A stretch of DNA of 5,571 nucleotides from Chloroflexota bacterium. Its GTDB lineage: Bacteria > Chloroflexota > Dehalococcoidia > SZUA-161. A program made the position numbers and the translations under genes. The stretch spans positions 1 to 5,571 of the forward strand of contig DAOUTY010000127.1 of assembly GCA_030668425.1 (NCBI GenBank), in the 5' to 3' direction. Shown here piece by piece: positions 1 through 5,194 of this stretch. The first letter of the stretch is position 1; the number at the start of each line of letters is the position of its first letter. Below the pieces are notes generated by a model. That model did not search any database and had not been told where the DNA came from. It saw only the letters and a program-made list of their open reading frames with translations.

Positions 1-21
1 AGGAACGACATTGAGTATACG

Positions 22-71
22 CCCGACGAGCAACCCGTATGTCATCCCCGACGAGCAACCCGCGTGTCATC
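22..71. repeat. 25-bp tandem duplication
   Basis: Two adjacent 25-bp units (22-46 and 47-71) both begin CCCGACGAGCAACCCG and end TGTCATC. They differ only at two bases (TA versus CG) before the shared TGTCATC. The second unit runs straight into the hairpin at 69-88, so the unit looks like the left flank of that hairpin element copied once more. Only two copies are present, with no spacer of the kind a CRISPR would have. It is probably a local duplication within REP-like intergenic DNA. Confidence 0.85.
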
Positions 72-88
72 CCCGCGAAAGCGGGGAT
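69..88. repeat. REP-like perfect hairpin with GAAA loop
   Basis: An 8-bp perfect inverted repeat, ATCCCCGC (69-76) and GCGGGGAT (81-88), encloses a GAAA tetraloop. The wording TCATCCCCGCGAAAGCGGGG is typical of a short palindromic element scattered between genes in many bacterial genomes. It lies about 90 bp past the stop of the minus-strand lipoprotein gene. Neither strand has a U-run after the stem, so it is not a standard intrinsic terminator, though it could stabilise a transcript 3' end. Confidence 0.8.
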
Positions 89-117
89 CCAAAATGGACG
101 ACAGGTCAAGTCCTCAT

Positions 118-171
118 TTCGCCCTGAGCCTGTCGAAGGGCCGTTCATGGTTCGACAAGCCTGTCCTGAGC
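118..171. repeat. REP-like dispersed palindromic element
   Basis: This stretch contains GCCCT (121-125) paired with AGGGC (137-141). It also contains TGTCGAA (131-137) paired with TTCGACA (151-157), so two alternative stems share bases. CCTGAGC/CCTGTC-type words recur at both ends. The wording CCCTGAGCCTGTCGAAGGG is a familiar dispersed intergenic palindrome in environmental bacteria (recalled, not searched). It ends about 10 bp from the lipoprotein stop codon and could act as that gene's 3' boundary. Confidence 0.6.
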
Positions 172-180
172 AGATTGGGT

Positions 181-1371
181 TTACTTCAGTTTGATAATCC
201 AGACATCCCACCCACCTGCCCCGTATGACTCCGTCCAACCAGCGATGACATATCCCCCATCGGACGTCTGCCGGACACAGAGTGCCGCATCGTTATCAGC
301 CCCCCCGAAGGTCTCGTTCCACTCCTCCTCACCCCTGTCATCCGTCTTCACAATCCAAAAATCCTGCCCTCCTGCACCATAGGACTCCGTCGCCCCCACG
401 ATTACGTATCCACCGTCAGCCGTTTGCTGAACAAAGGATGCCCTGTCATTATTCGGGCCGCCAAAGGTTCGACTCCACTGCTCATCACCCACGTCATCCG
501 TCTTCACTAACCAGAAATCCTCTTCACCAGCGCCATAGGACTTCGTCCAACCAGCAATAATGTATCCACCATCAGATGTCTGTTGAACCGACAGTGCCGC
601 ATCGTCATCATCACCCCCGAAGGTCTTGTTCCATTCCTCCCCACTCCTATCATCCGTCTTCACAATCCAAAAATCCTCCCCGCCGGCACCATACGACTCC
701 GTACCCCCACAGATGACATATCCGCCGTCAGAAGTCTGCTGCACGCAGAACGCCCCATCATCACCTGCGCCTCCGAATATCCTGCTCCACTCTCTTTCGC
801 CTCCATCATCCGTCTTTACCACCCAGAAATCCCAACCCTCTGCGATATATGACATCGTCCAACCAGCCACAATGTACCCACCATCAGATGTCTGCTGGAC
901 AGAGAATGCCACCTCACCATCAGGTCCTCCAAAGGTCTTCCTCCACTGCTCCTCGCCACTATCATCGGTCTTCACCATCCAGAAATCCCATCCTCCCAAA
1001 CCATATGAATCAGTACTGCCAACGACGACATATCCACCATCTGTCGTCTCCTGAACAGAGGCCGCCCTCTCGTCAGCGGGGCCTCCAAAGGTTTTGCTCC
1101 ATTGCTCTTCACCCCTATCATCCGTCTTTGCTACCCAGAAATCCCATGCCCCCACGCCAGGTAACAGTGTCCAACCAGCCAGAATGTACCCGCCATCGGA
1201 TGTCTGCTGTATGAAGTTAGCCCCCTCTTCTTCACCAGAGCCACCGAAGGTCTTGCTCCACTCTATTTCCGGCGGACTGACAACCGGCTTCTCTTCTTTG
1301 CCTGACCCACAACCAGTGAACATGACGAAGGCCAGAAGACAAGACAACAGCAAAAATATTATCCCTTTCAC
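181..1371 (-). CDS. Seven-repeat beta-propeller lipoprotein
   Basis: Predicted cell-surface lipoprotein of 396 aa. Residues 1-20 form a signal peptide (K2, a hydrophobic stretch from about 4 to 18) ending in a lipobox-like MFTGC, with the acylated cysteine at 21 and a short polar linker to about 35. The rest is seven repeats of 52 residues (the first is 53), anchored on tryptophans 38, 91, 143, 195, 247, 299 and 351. Each repeat reads roughly W-x-(K/R)-T-F-G-G, an acidic loop, S-V-Q-Q-T-S-D-G-G-Y, G-x-T-x-S-Y-G-A-G and D-F-W-x-V-K-T-D-D. Four short beta segments per repeat suit a propeller blade. The gene starts with GTG, preceded by AAGGGG (1378-1383) at 6-nt spacing. It lies 88 bp after acuC on the same strand. 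No catalytic motif is visible; a binding or scaffold role is inference. The ligand is unknown. Confidence 0.88.
   Translation of the reverse strand: MKGIIFLLLSCLLAFVMFTGCGSGKEEKPVVSPPEIEWSKTFGGSGEEEGANFIQQTSDGGYILAGWTLLPGVGAWDFWVAKTDDRGEEQWSKTFGGPADERAASVQETTDGGYVVVGSTDSYGLGGWDFWMVKTDDSGEEQWRKTFGGPDGEVAFSVQQTSDGGYIVAGWTMSYIAEGWDFWVVKTDDGGEREWSRIFGGAGDDGAFCVQQTSDGGYVICGGTESYGAGGEDFWIVKTDDRSGEEWNKTFGGDDDDAALSVQQTSDGGYIIAGWTKSYGAGEEDFWLVKTDDVGDEQWSRTFGGPNNDRASFVQQTADGGYVIVGATESYGAGGQDFWIVKTDDRGEEEWNETFGGADNDAALCVRQTSDGGYVIAGWTESYGAGGWDVWIIKLK
184..1260 (-). repeat. Seven tandem ~156-bp coding repeats
   Basis: The 52-residue protein repeats correspond to a 156-bp DNA period running from residue 38 to the stop of the lipoprotein gene. 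Conservation is visible in the nucleotides too: words such as CCATC(A/G)GATGTCTG and TCATCCGTCTTCAC recur once per unit on the plus strand. Copies differ mainly in the acidic loop after F-G-G. The final unit is about 46 residues and lacks its terminal W-x-K-T-F-G-G strand. Confidence 0.9.
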
Positions 1372-1385
1372 TTTATGCCCCTTTT

Positions 1386-1414
1386 CTTATATTTACCAGG
1401 TTCTTGCCCGCGAA
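1386..1414 (-). promoter_or_regulatory. Possible weak promoter for lipoprotein gene
   Basis: Reading the minus strand, TATAAG (1391-1386) lies 17 nt after TTCGCG (1414-1409), a poor -35. An overlapping TGGTAAATA could serve as an extended -10. Transcription from either would start at or just before the ribosome binding site at 1378-1383, which would be tight. Read-through from acuC is the main alternative. Confidence 0.22.
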
Positions 1415-1427
1415 TGGTTGCAATCCC

Positions 1428-1450
1428 TCTACCCCGGCTTCAGGGGTGGA
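1428..1450. other. Hairpin in acuC-lipoprotein gap
   Basis: TCTACCCC (1428-1435) faces GGGGTGGA (1443-1450) across a 7-nt loop. Pairing is complete only with one G-U wobble in plus-strand RNA; the minus-strand RNA has one C-A mismatch. It sits 10 nt past the acuC stop. No U-run follows on the minus strand, so termination is doubtful. It may be an attenuating or stabilising stem between acuC and the lipoprotein gene. Confidence 0.35.
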
Positions 1451-1459
1451 AGCTTGTGG

Positions 1460-2581
1460 TCAAAGCCCGTGATGCGGATAGATGAGCCTTTTCACCCCTT
1501 CTACGCTTTCTCCAGCAAAGCTCCGTGCTCGATCCCTAACTTGACTGTCTATATGTGGTTTCTCCCCATCCCTCAGTATCTTCAGCCCGTAGAGTTCCTG
1601 ATAGTCCGGAGGTATTTCATCAGGCCAATCCCGGCCTGTCATTATGCCATAGGCCAGAGTCCAACACCTGATCACCACACCTACTTCGTAGCCACCACCA
1701 CCCAGAGCAACCCATTTCGGCGCCATTTGCCGCATCCTGCTTACCAAACCGGAATATCCCTCAGTGGTCAGGCTAAGCTGGGTTAGACGGTCGAGATAAT
1801 GGCTGTCAGGGCCGAGTTGGGTCACCAAAATGTCAGGCTCAAAGCTATCCACCAGCCTGGGTACTATCTGGTCGAAGGCCCAAAGGTAAACTTCATCATC
1901 GGTGAACGGAGCAAGGGGTACGTTGACCGAATAGCCTTCCCCCGCGCCCACCCCAATCTCGGATACCTCGCCAGTCCCCGGAAACAGATATGCTCCCGAC
2001 TCGTGAAAGGATATAGTGAGTACCTGGTCACTGGAGTAGAAAGCGCTCTGCACCCCGTCAGCGTGGTGAGCATCGATATCAATGTAGGCTACTCGAAACC
2101 CCTTTGACAACAGATGCTTTATGGCTATTACAACGTCATTGAACACACAGAAACCAGAGGCATGGTCCGGAGCAGCGTGGTGCAAACCGCCTGCGCAGTT
2201 GAAGGCGACATCTACATCCCCTGTAGCCACCAATTCCGCTGCCCGCAGGGAAGCCCCTACCACCATAGTGGACAACTCATACATTCCAGGGTAAACAGGA
2301 TTGTCGCCAAGGTCACTGAAATTGAAACGGGCGGGATTATACGTCTTCTCACCACTGCTCAGGCTTCTCACCGCTGCCACGTATTCCTCAGTATGAAAGG
2401 TTAGCAGGGAAGCCTCTTTTGCATCCTCAGGCGCTACCAGCATCGATTCGGGCGAGTCGAAGGCCCGATAATACATCAGCAGTTCATAGGTATACTCCAG
2501 GCGCGTAGGGCCAAATATCTCATCAGCCCTGCTATCACGCTGCATCAGTTCCACGCCGTATACAAAAGCCGCTTTCGTCAT
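1460..2581 (-). CDS. acuC: AcuC-family zinc deacetylase
   Basis: A 373-aa class I/II histone-deacetylase-fold protein, close in length and N-terminal wording to bacterial AcuC (about 385 aa), which removes acetyl groups from lysine, classically on acetyl-CoA synthetase. The catalytic parts are intact. G-G-L-H-H gives the His pair at 134-135, followed by S-G-F-C-V-F-N-D (142-149). D-I-D-A-H-H-A-D-G (168-176) supplies zinc ligands D170 and H172. L-G-P-D-S-H supplies D259, and G-G-G-G-Y the catalytic tyrosine 298. P-G-M-Y-E (98-102) is also typical of AcuC. The ATG overlaps the stop of the Mut7-C gene as ATGA, and the upstream ribosome site is weak (CAGG), so translation is probably coupled. No acetyl-CoA synthetase or acetyltransferase gene lies in the window, so the substrate is open; acetoin or polyamine deacetylase-like roles are alternatives. 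Confidence 0.92.
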   Translation of the reverse strand: MTKAAFVYGVELMQRDSRADEIFGPTRLEYTYELLMYYRAFDSPESMLVAPEDAKEASLLTFHTEEYVAAVRSLSSGEKTYNPARFNFSDLGDNPVYPGMYELSTMVVGASLRAAELVATGDVDVAFNCAGGLHHAAPDHASGFCVFNDVVIAIKHLLSKGFRVAYIDIDAHHADGVQSAFYSSDQVLTISFHESGAYLFPGTGEVSEIGVGAGEGYSVNVPLAPFTDDEVYLWAFDQIVPRLVDSFEPDILVTQLGPDSHYLDRLTQLSLTTEGYSGLVSRMRQMAPKWVALGGGGYEVGVVIRCWTLAYGIMTGRDWPDEIPPDYQELYGLKILRDGEKPHIDSQVRDRARSFAGESVEGVKRLIYPHHGL

Positions 2582-3048
2582 AGAGCGCCTGCTATTTGCT
2601 CAAGCTCGCTACACATCCTCTCCCAATGGGTTCCTCGCCAGTAAATTCGCCGACAGCTGGTACACTGCATATACTGAGTTTGAGTTTGAAACACATAAGG
2701 AGGCACCAGTTCCTCGACTTCCTCCCTCTTCTTGAACTCCAGGGGTTCATTACATTCGATACAAAGAGAAAATGGCCTCACCTCGCCAGCCAAATTGAGC
2801 GTCGCTAACACCTGGCGTAGCTGCGCCGTAACGTCATCGTGCTCTATCAATATCGTCTTAAGCCTGCCGCTGGTTACCAGACGCCTCTTCATTATCTGCG
2901 TGTCCCTGGTGAGCAACACCCTGCCCTCATCCAGAGCAACCCGAACCAGCCTGTTATCATCGATGTCACTGGCAAACACCGTATCAAAGCCTGCGATCCT
3001 GAGCCACCTGGCAAGCCTGCCCACATTAGAGTCAACGATGAACTTCAC
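2578..3048 (-). CDS. Mut7-C RNase domain / zinc ribbon protein
   Basis: A 156-aa cytoplasmic protein of the Mut7-C family, in which a PIN-like nuclease domain is joined to a zinc ribbon. Residues 1-85 carry the family signature: F-I-V-D-S-N-V-G-R-L-A-R-W-L-R-I-A-G (3-20) with acidic D6, an acidic S-D-I-D-D patch (27-31) and L-L-T-R-D (45-49). These acidic residues are the expected metal-binding site. The zinc ribbon uses C96-x2-C99 and C129-x2-C132 and ends in the family's Y-W-R-G-T-H-W-E-R-M (136-145). The start is GTG. An in-frame stop lies only four codons upstream (3060-3058), so no longer protein is possible, and no Shine-Dalgarno precedes the GTG. The gene overlaps acuC by 4 bp. RNase activity is assigned from the family name and from eukaryotic Mut-7; the physiological substrate of bacterial members is unknown to me. 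Confidence 0.9.
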   Translation of the reverse strand: MKFIVDSNVGRLARWLRIAGFDTVFASDIDDNRLVRVALDEGRVLLTRDTQIMKRRLVTSGRLKTILIEHDDVTAQLRQVLATLNLAGEVRPFSLCIECNEPLEFKKREEVEELVPPYVFQTQTQYMQCTSCRRIYWRGTHWERMCSELEQIAGAL

Positions 3049-3054
3049 TTCAGA

Positions 3055-3060
3055 ATTTTA
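3055..3060 (-). promoter_or_regulatory. Extended -10 box for the Mut7-C/acuC operon
   Basis: The minus strand reads TGTTAAAAT: a TG one base before TAAAAT (3060-3055), which matches the consensus TATAAT at five of six positions. The seventh base after the box is the G of the GTG start codon at 3048, so the mRNA would probably begin at the start codon. No good -35 is seen at 16-18 bp, as is common for extended -10 promoters. Confidence 0.5.
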
Positions 3061-3102
3061 ACACAAAACCCTCTGCAGGCGTCTGAAAACCTCGCCCCTT
3101 GT

Positions 3103-3170
3103 GGCAACGAATTATTCGTCGTGACAGGAGTCACGCCGCTACAGAGGCAACGGATTCTTCGTCGTGACAG
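3103..3170 (+). repeat. Paired 25-bp direct repeats between divergent promoters
   Basis: Copies at 3103-3127 and 3146-3170 both begin GGCAACG and end TTCGTCGTGACAG, with 23 of 25 bases identical. Their starts are 43 bp apart, about four helical turns. A bare GGCAACG recurs at 3175-3181. The first copy contains the perfect palindrome ACGAATTATTCGT (3107-3119); in the second this symmetry is degraded. Position between two divergent promoters suggests regulator sites, but a decayed dispersed repeat is equally possible. Confidence 0.7.
3120..3135. other. Small inverted repeat CGTGAC-AGGA-GTCACG
   Basis: A perfect 6-bp inverted repeat with a 4-nt spacer overlaps the 3' end of the first 25-bp repeat. 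The second repeat copy keeps CGTGAC (3163-3168) but lacks the matching GTCACG arm. It could be an operator half-site pair or part of a REP-like stem. No U-run follows it on either strand. Confidence 0.45.
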
Positions 3171-3196
3171 AACTGGCAACGCTGCTATCGCACAGA

Positions 3197-3205
3197 TGGT
3201 ATAAT
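3197..3205 (+). promoter_or_regulatory. Extended -10 promoter for archease-rtcB
   Basis: TGGTATAAT gives a perfect TATAAT (3200-3205) with an upstream TG one base away. No good -35 lies at 16-18 bp (CAACGC at 3177-3182); CTGGCA at 3173-3178 is 21 bp away. The expected start is near 3212, leaving a leader of about 12 nt that is little more than the ribosome site GGGAG (3213-3217), 6 nt before the ATG at 3224. Confidence 0.65.
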
Positions 3206-3223
3206 CTGAGACGGGAGTCAACC

Positions 3224-3637
3224 ATGACACGGTTCGAGTTGTTCGACCACACCGCTGATGTCGGCATAGTTGCCTATGGAAACGACCTCAAAGAGGCTTA
3301 TGCCAACGTGGCCTATGGTATGTTCAGCCTTATAGCCGATCTCAAGGAAGTGCACGAAGAGATTCAGCGTGATATCGACATCCAAGCCTTAGACCGTGAA
3401 TCTCTGGTAGTTGACTGGCTCAACGAGCTCCTCTATATATTTGACGTCGACCATGTTATTTTCAGCAGATTCGAGATCACCGCTCTCAGCCAGAGTAAGC
3501 TCCGAGCTAAAGCTTACGGTGAGAAGATAGATACCTCACGCCACCAGCTGAAAACGGAGGTCAAAGCGGCCACCTATCATTTGCTCAAAGTGGAGGAGGG
3601 TAACGGTTTCAAGATTCAGGTAATTCTGGACATTTAG
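3224..3637 (+). CDS. Archease, RtcB-activating protein
   Basis: A 137-aa archease, the usual size for the family, which speeds guanylylation and multiple turnover of the RNA ligase RtcB. The hallmark N-terminus F-D-H-T-A-D-V-G (7-14) provides H9 and D12. The conserved K-A-A-T-Y-H motif is at 114-119, and the protein ends in a hydrophobic strand I-L-D-I with the near-terminal D136. These acidic residues form the family's metal site. The frame stays open upstream to a GTG at 3164, but I chose ATG 3224 because the family begins right at M-x-x-F-E-x-x-D-H-T, GGGAG stands 6 nt before it, and the likely transcription start lies downstream of 3164. Its TAG stop (3635-3637) overlaps the rtcB ribosome site, and rtcB begins 10 nt later. 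This adjacency supports the assignment. Confidence 0.94.
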   Translation: MTRFELFDHTADVGIVAYGNDLKEAYANVAYGMFSLIADLKEVHEEIQRDIDIQALDRESLVVDWLNELLYIFDVDHVIFSRFEITALSQSKLRAKAYGEKIDTSRHQLKTEVKAATYHLLKVEEGNGFKIQVILDI

Positions 3638-3640
3638 GGG
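3636..3640 (+). promoter_or_regulatory. rtcB ribosome binding site overlapping archease stop
   Basis: AGGGG at 3636-3640 uses the last two bases of the archease TAG and stands 7 nt before the rtcB ATG at 3648. It decides in favour of this start over in-frame ATGs at 3663 and 3669, which have only CAGG-type sites. The arrangement implies coupled translation of the two proteins. Confidence 0.7.
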
Positions 3641-3647
3641 TGGTGAG

Positions 3648-5108
3648 ATGTCAGCAGGCTTGATGGCAATGTTAACCAGAATAGATGATTACCGCTGGGA
3701 GATACCCATAACCTATAAGCCGGGTATGAGAGTCCCCGGGCTGATCTTCTCGGATGAGCAGATGCTCCGCCACATCCAGGACGAGCAATCACTGGAGCAG
3801 GTGGCCAATGTTGCTTTCCTTCCCGGGATAGTGGGCAGGTCGCTGGCTATGCCCGACATACACTGGGGCTATGGCTTCCCGATAGGCGGAGTTGCTGCTA
3901 CCAGGGTGGATGACGGCGTGATATCCCCCGGCGGCGTGGGTTTCGACATAAACTGCGGCGTGCGTCTCTTGCGCACGAACTTAACTGAGAGAGAGGTCAA
4001 ACCCAAGATAGAGAGGCTCCTCGCCGATCTTTTCATCAACGTACCATCGGGCTTAGGCTCTAAAGGAAAAATAAGACTCAAAGGCAACGAAATAGATAAA
4101 CTCCTGCTCAAAGGCGCTGGCTGGGCAGTGGCGGCCGGATATGGCGAACCAGAAGACCTTGAATTCACTGAGGATCACGGTTGCTTAAAAGGGGCAGACC
4201 CTGACAAAGTGAGCATCAAGGCCAAGACTCGCGGGACACCTCAATCCGGTACCCTGGGCTCAGGCAATCACTTTCTGGAAATCCAGGTCGTCGATGAGGT
4301 CTACGATGCCGGGATAGCACAAGCCTTCGGTATAGAGGAAAAGGGACAGATACTTGTACTGATTCACACCGGCTCCAGAGGTTTCGGCCACCAGGTCTGC
4401 GACGATTACCTGAAGACAATGGGGACTGCCGTCAGGAACTATGGCATCGATCTCCCTGACCGTCAGCTTGCGTGCGCCCCTGTAAACTCACCCGAAGGTC
4501 AATCCTACCTGGCAGCGATGGCCTGCGCTGCTAACTATGCGTGGGCAAACCGCCAGTGCATTACCCACTGGACCAGAGAGTCATTCTCAAGGGTCCTGGG
4601 GAAAAGCCCGCGTGACCTGGGGATGAGGCTTGTCTACGACGTGGCACACAATATAGCCAAGATAGAGAAACACCAGGTTGAAGGCAAAAAGCTCACTGTT
4701 TGCGTCCACCGTAAAGGTGCAACAAGGGCATTTCCTGCCGGCCATCCTGATATACCCGAGGCATACCGCAAGGTGGGACAGCCGGTTCTTATCCCCGGCG
4801 ATATGGGACGCTACTCATACGTAGCGGTGGGAACTGAGAAGGCTATGGAGGAAACCTTCGGCTCCACCTGTCACGGTGCGGGAAGGGCCAAGAGTCGCTC
4901 AGCAGCAAGGAGAAGTATTAGCGGCGCCGACGTTGCCGCCGAGCTGGCAGCCAAAGGGATCGCCATTCAAGTGGCAAACATCGCCTCCCTGGCCGAAGAG
5001 GCACCAGCAGCCTACAAGGATGTAGCCGAGGTGATGCACATAACAGATGCTGCCGGTATATCCCCCAGGGTAATCAAAGCAAGACCAATCGGGGTCATTA
5101 AGGGCTAG
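3648..5108 (+). CDS. rtcB: RtcB RNA ligase (3'-phosphate type)
   Basis: A full-length 486-aa RtcB, the GTP- and Mn2+-dependent ligase that joins RNA 3'-phosphate or 2',3'-cyclic phosphate ends to 5'-OH ends in tRNA splicing or RNA repair. Metal ligands are visible in order: G-F-D-I-N-C-G (D100, C103), G-S-G-N-H-F (N207, H208), L-I-H-T-G-S-R-G (H240) and D-V-A-H-N (H334). The guanylylated histidine is H409 in S-T-C-H-G-A-G-R (406-413). The C-terminus G-V-I-K-G carries the conserved K485 that contacts guanosine. V-H-R-K-G-A-T-R-A-F (353-362) is also canonical. One departure is P-G-D-M-G-R-Y-S-Y-V (383-392), where many RtcB proteins have P-G-S-M-G-T-x-S-Y. It follows archease by 10 nt, so both are probably one transcript. 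No intron-bearing tRNA or rtcA is in the window, so bacterial RNA repair is as likely as splicing. Confidence 0.96.
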   Translation: MSAGLMAMLTRIDDYRWEIPITYKPGMRVPGLIFSDEQMLRHIQDEQSLEQVANVAFLPGIVGRSLAMPDIHWGYGFPIGGVAATRVDDGVISPGGVGFDINCGVRLLRTNLTEREVKPKIERLLADLFINVPSGLGSKGKIRLKGNEIDKLLLKGAGWAVAAGYGEPEDLEFTEDHGCLKGADPDKVSIKAKTRGTPQSGTLGSGNHFLEIQVVDEVYDAGIAQAFGIEEKGQILVLIHTGSRGFGHQVCDDYLKTMGTAVRNYGIDLPDRQLACAPVNSPEGQSYLAAMACAANYAWANRQCITHWTRESFSRVLGKSPRDLGMRLVYDVAHNIAKIEKHQVEGKKLTVCVHRKGATRAFPAGHPDIPEAYRKVGQPVLIPGDMGRYSYVAVGTEKAMEETFGSTCHGAGRAKSRSAARRSISGADVAAELAAKGIAIQVANIASLAEEAPAAYKDVAEVMHITDAAGISPRVIKARPIGVIKG

Positions 5109-5161
5109 CGATATCCCATTCACTTCCCCCAATGCCACCTGGGTCGCATAAAACTTGTTAG

Positions 5162-5194
5162 TAGCTATCTTCTCATAGGGTGATTAAATAGCTA
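5162..5194. other. AT-rich inverted repeat at convergent gene ends
   Basis: TAGCTAT (5162-5168) pairs perfectly with ATAGCTA (5188-5194) across 19 nt, and the right arm overlaps the TAG stop of the minus-strand gene. It lies in the 83-bp gap between two converging genes, where a shared terminator would be expected. The stem is weak and has no U-run on either strand. Another short match, CCCA/TGGG at 5128-5131 and 5140-5143, is too small to count. Confidence 0.3.

Noticed and set aside
22..71. Possible CRISPR start.
   Set aside because: The two 25-bp units are directly adjacent with no spacer, and no cas gene is present.
69..88. Intrinsic terminator for the lipoprotein gene.
   Set aside because: The stem is strong but no U-run follows on the minus strand; it is better described as a REP-like hairpin.
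191..1214. Several overlapping plus-strand frames opposite the lipoprotein repeats.
   Set aside because: They arise because the 156-bp repeat keeps the antisense frames open; their Pro/Ser/His-rich products are translations of the antisense of acidic G-rich repeats.
1094..1786. A 230-aa plus-strand reading frame across the lipoprotein start, gap and acuC 3' end.
   Set aside because: It is antisense to two well-supported genes, is rich in Ser/Pro/His low-complexity runs, and has no recognisable domain.
2114..2404. Plus-strand frame of 96 aa inside acuC.
   Set aside because: Antisense shadow of the conserved deacetylase core; no independent coding evidence.
3103..3170. Possible two-repeat CRISPR or att-site pair.
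   Set aside because: The gap between copies is only 18 bp, there is no third full copy, and no integrase or mobile gene lies nearby.
3164..3223. N-terminal extension of archease from a GTG at 3164.
   Set aside because: The extra 20 residues are not family-like, the promoter lies within this stretch, and a good ribosome site precedes ATG 3224.
3869..4419. Minus-strand frames of 99 and 67 aa inside rtcB.
   Set aside because: They lie antisense to strongly conserved RtcB motifs, with no ribosome site or recognisable domain.
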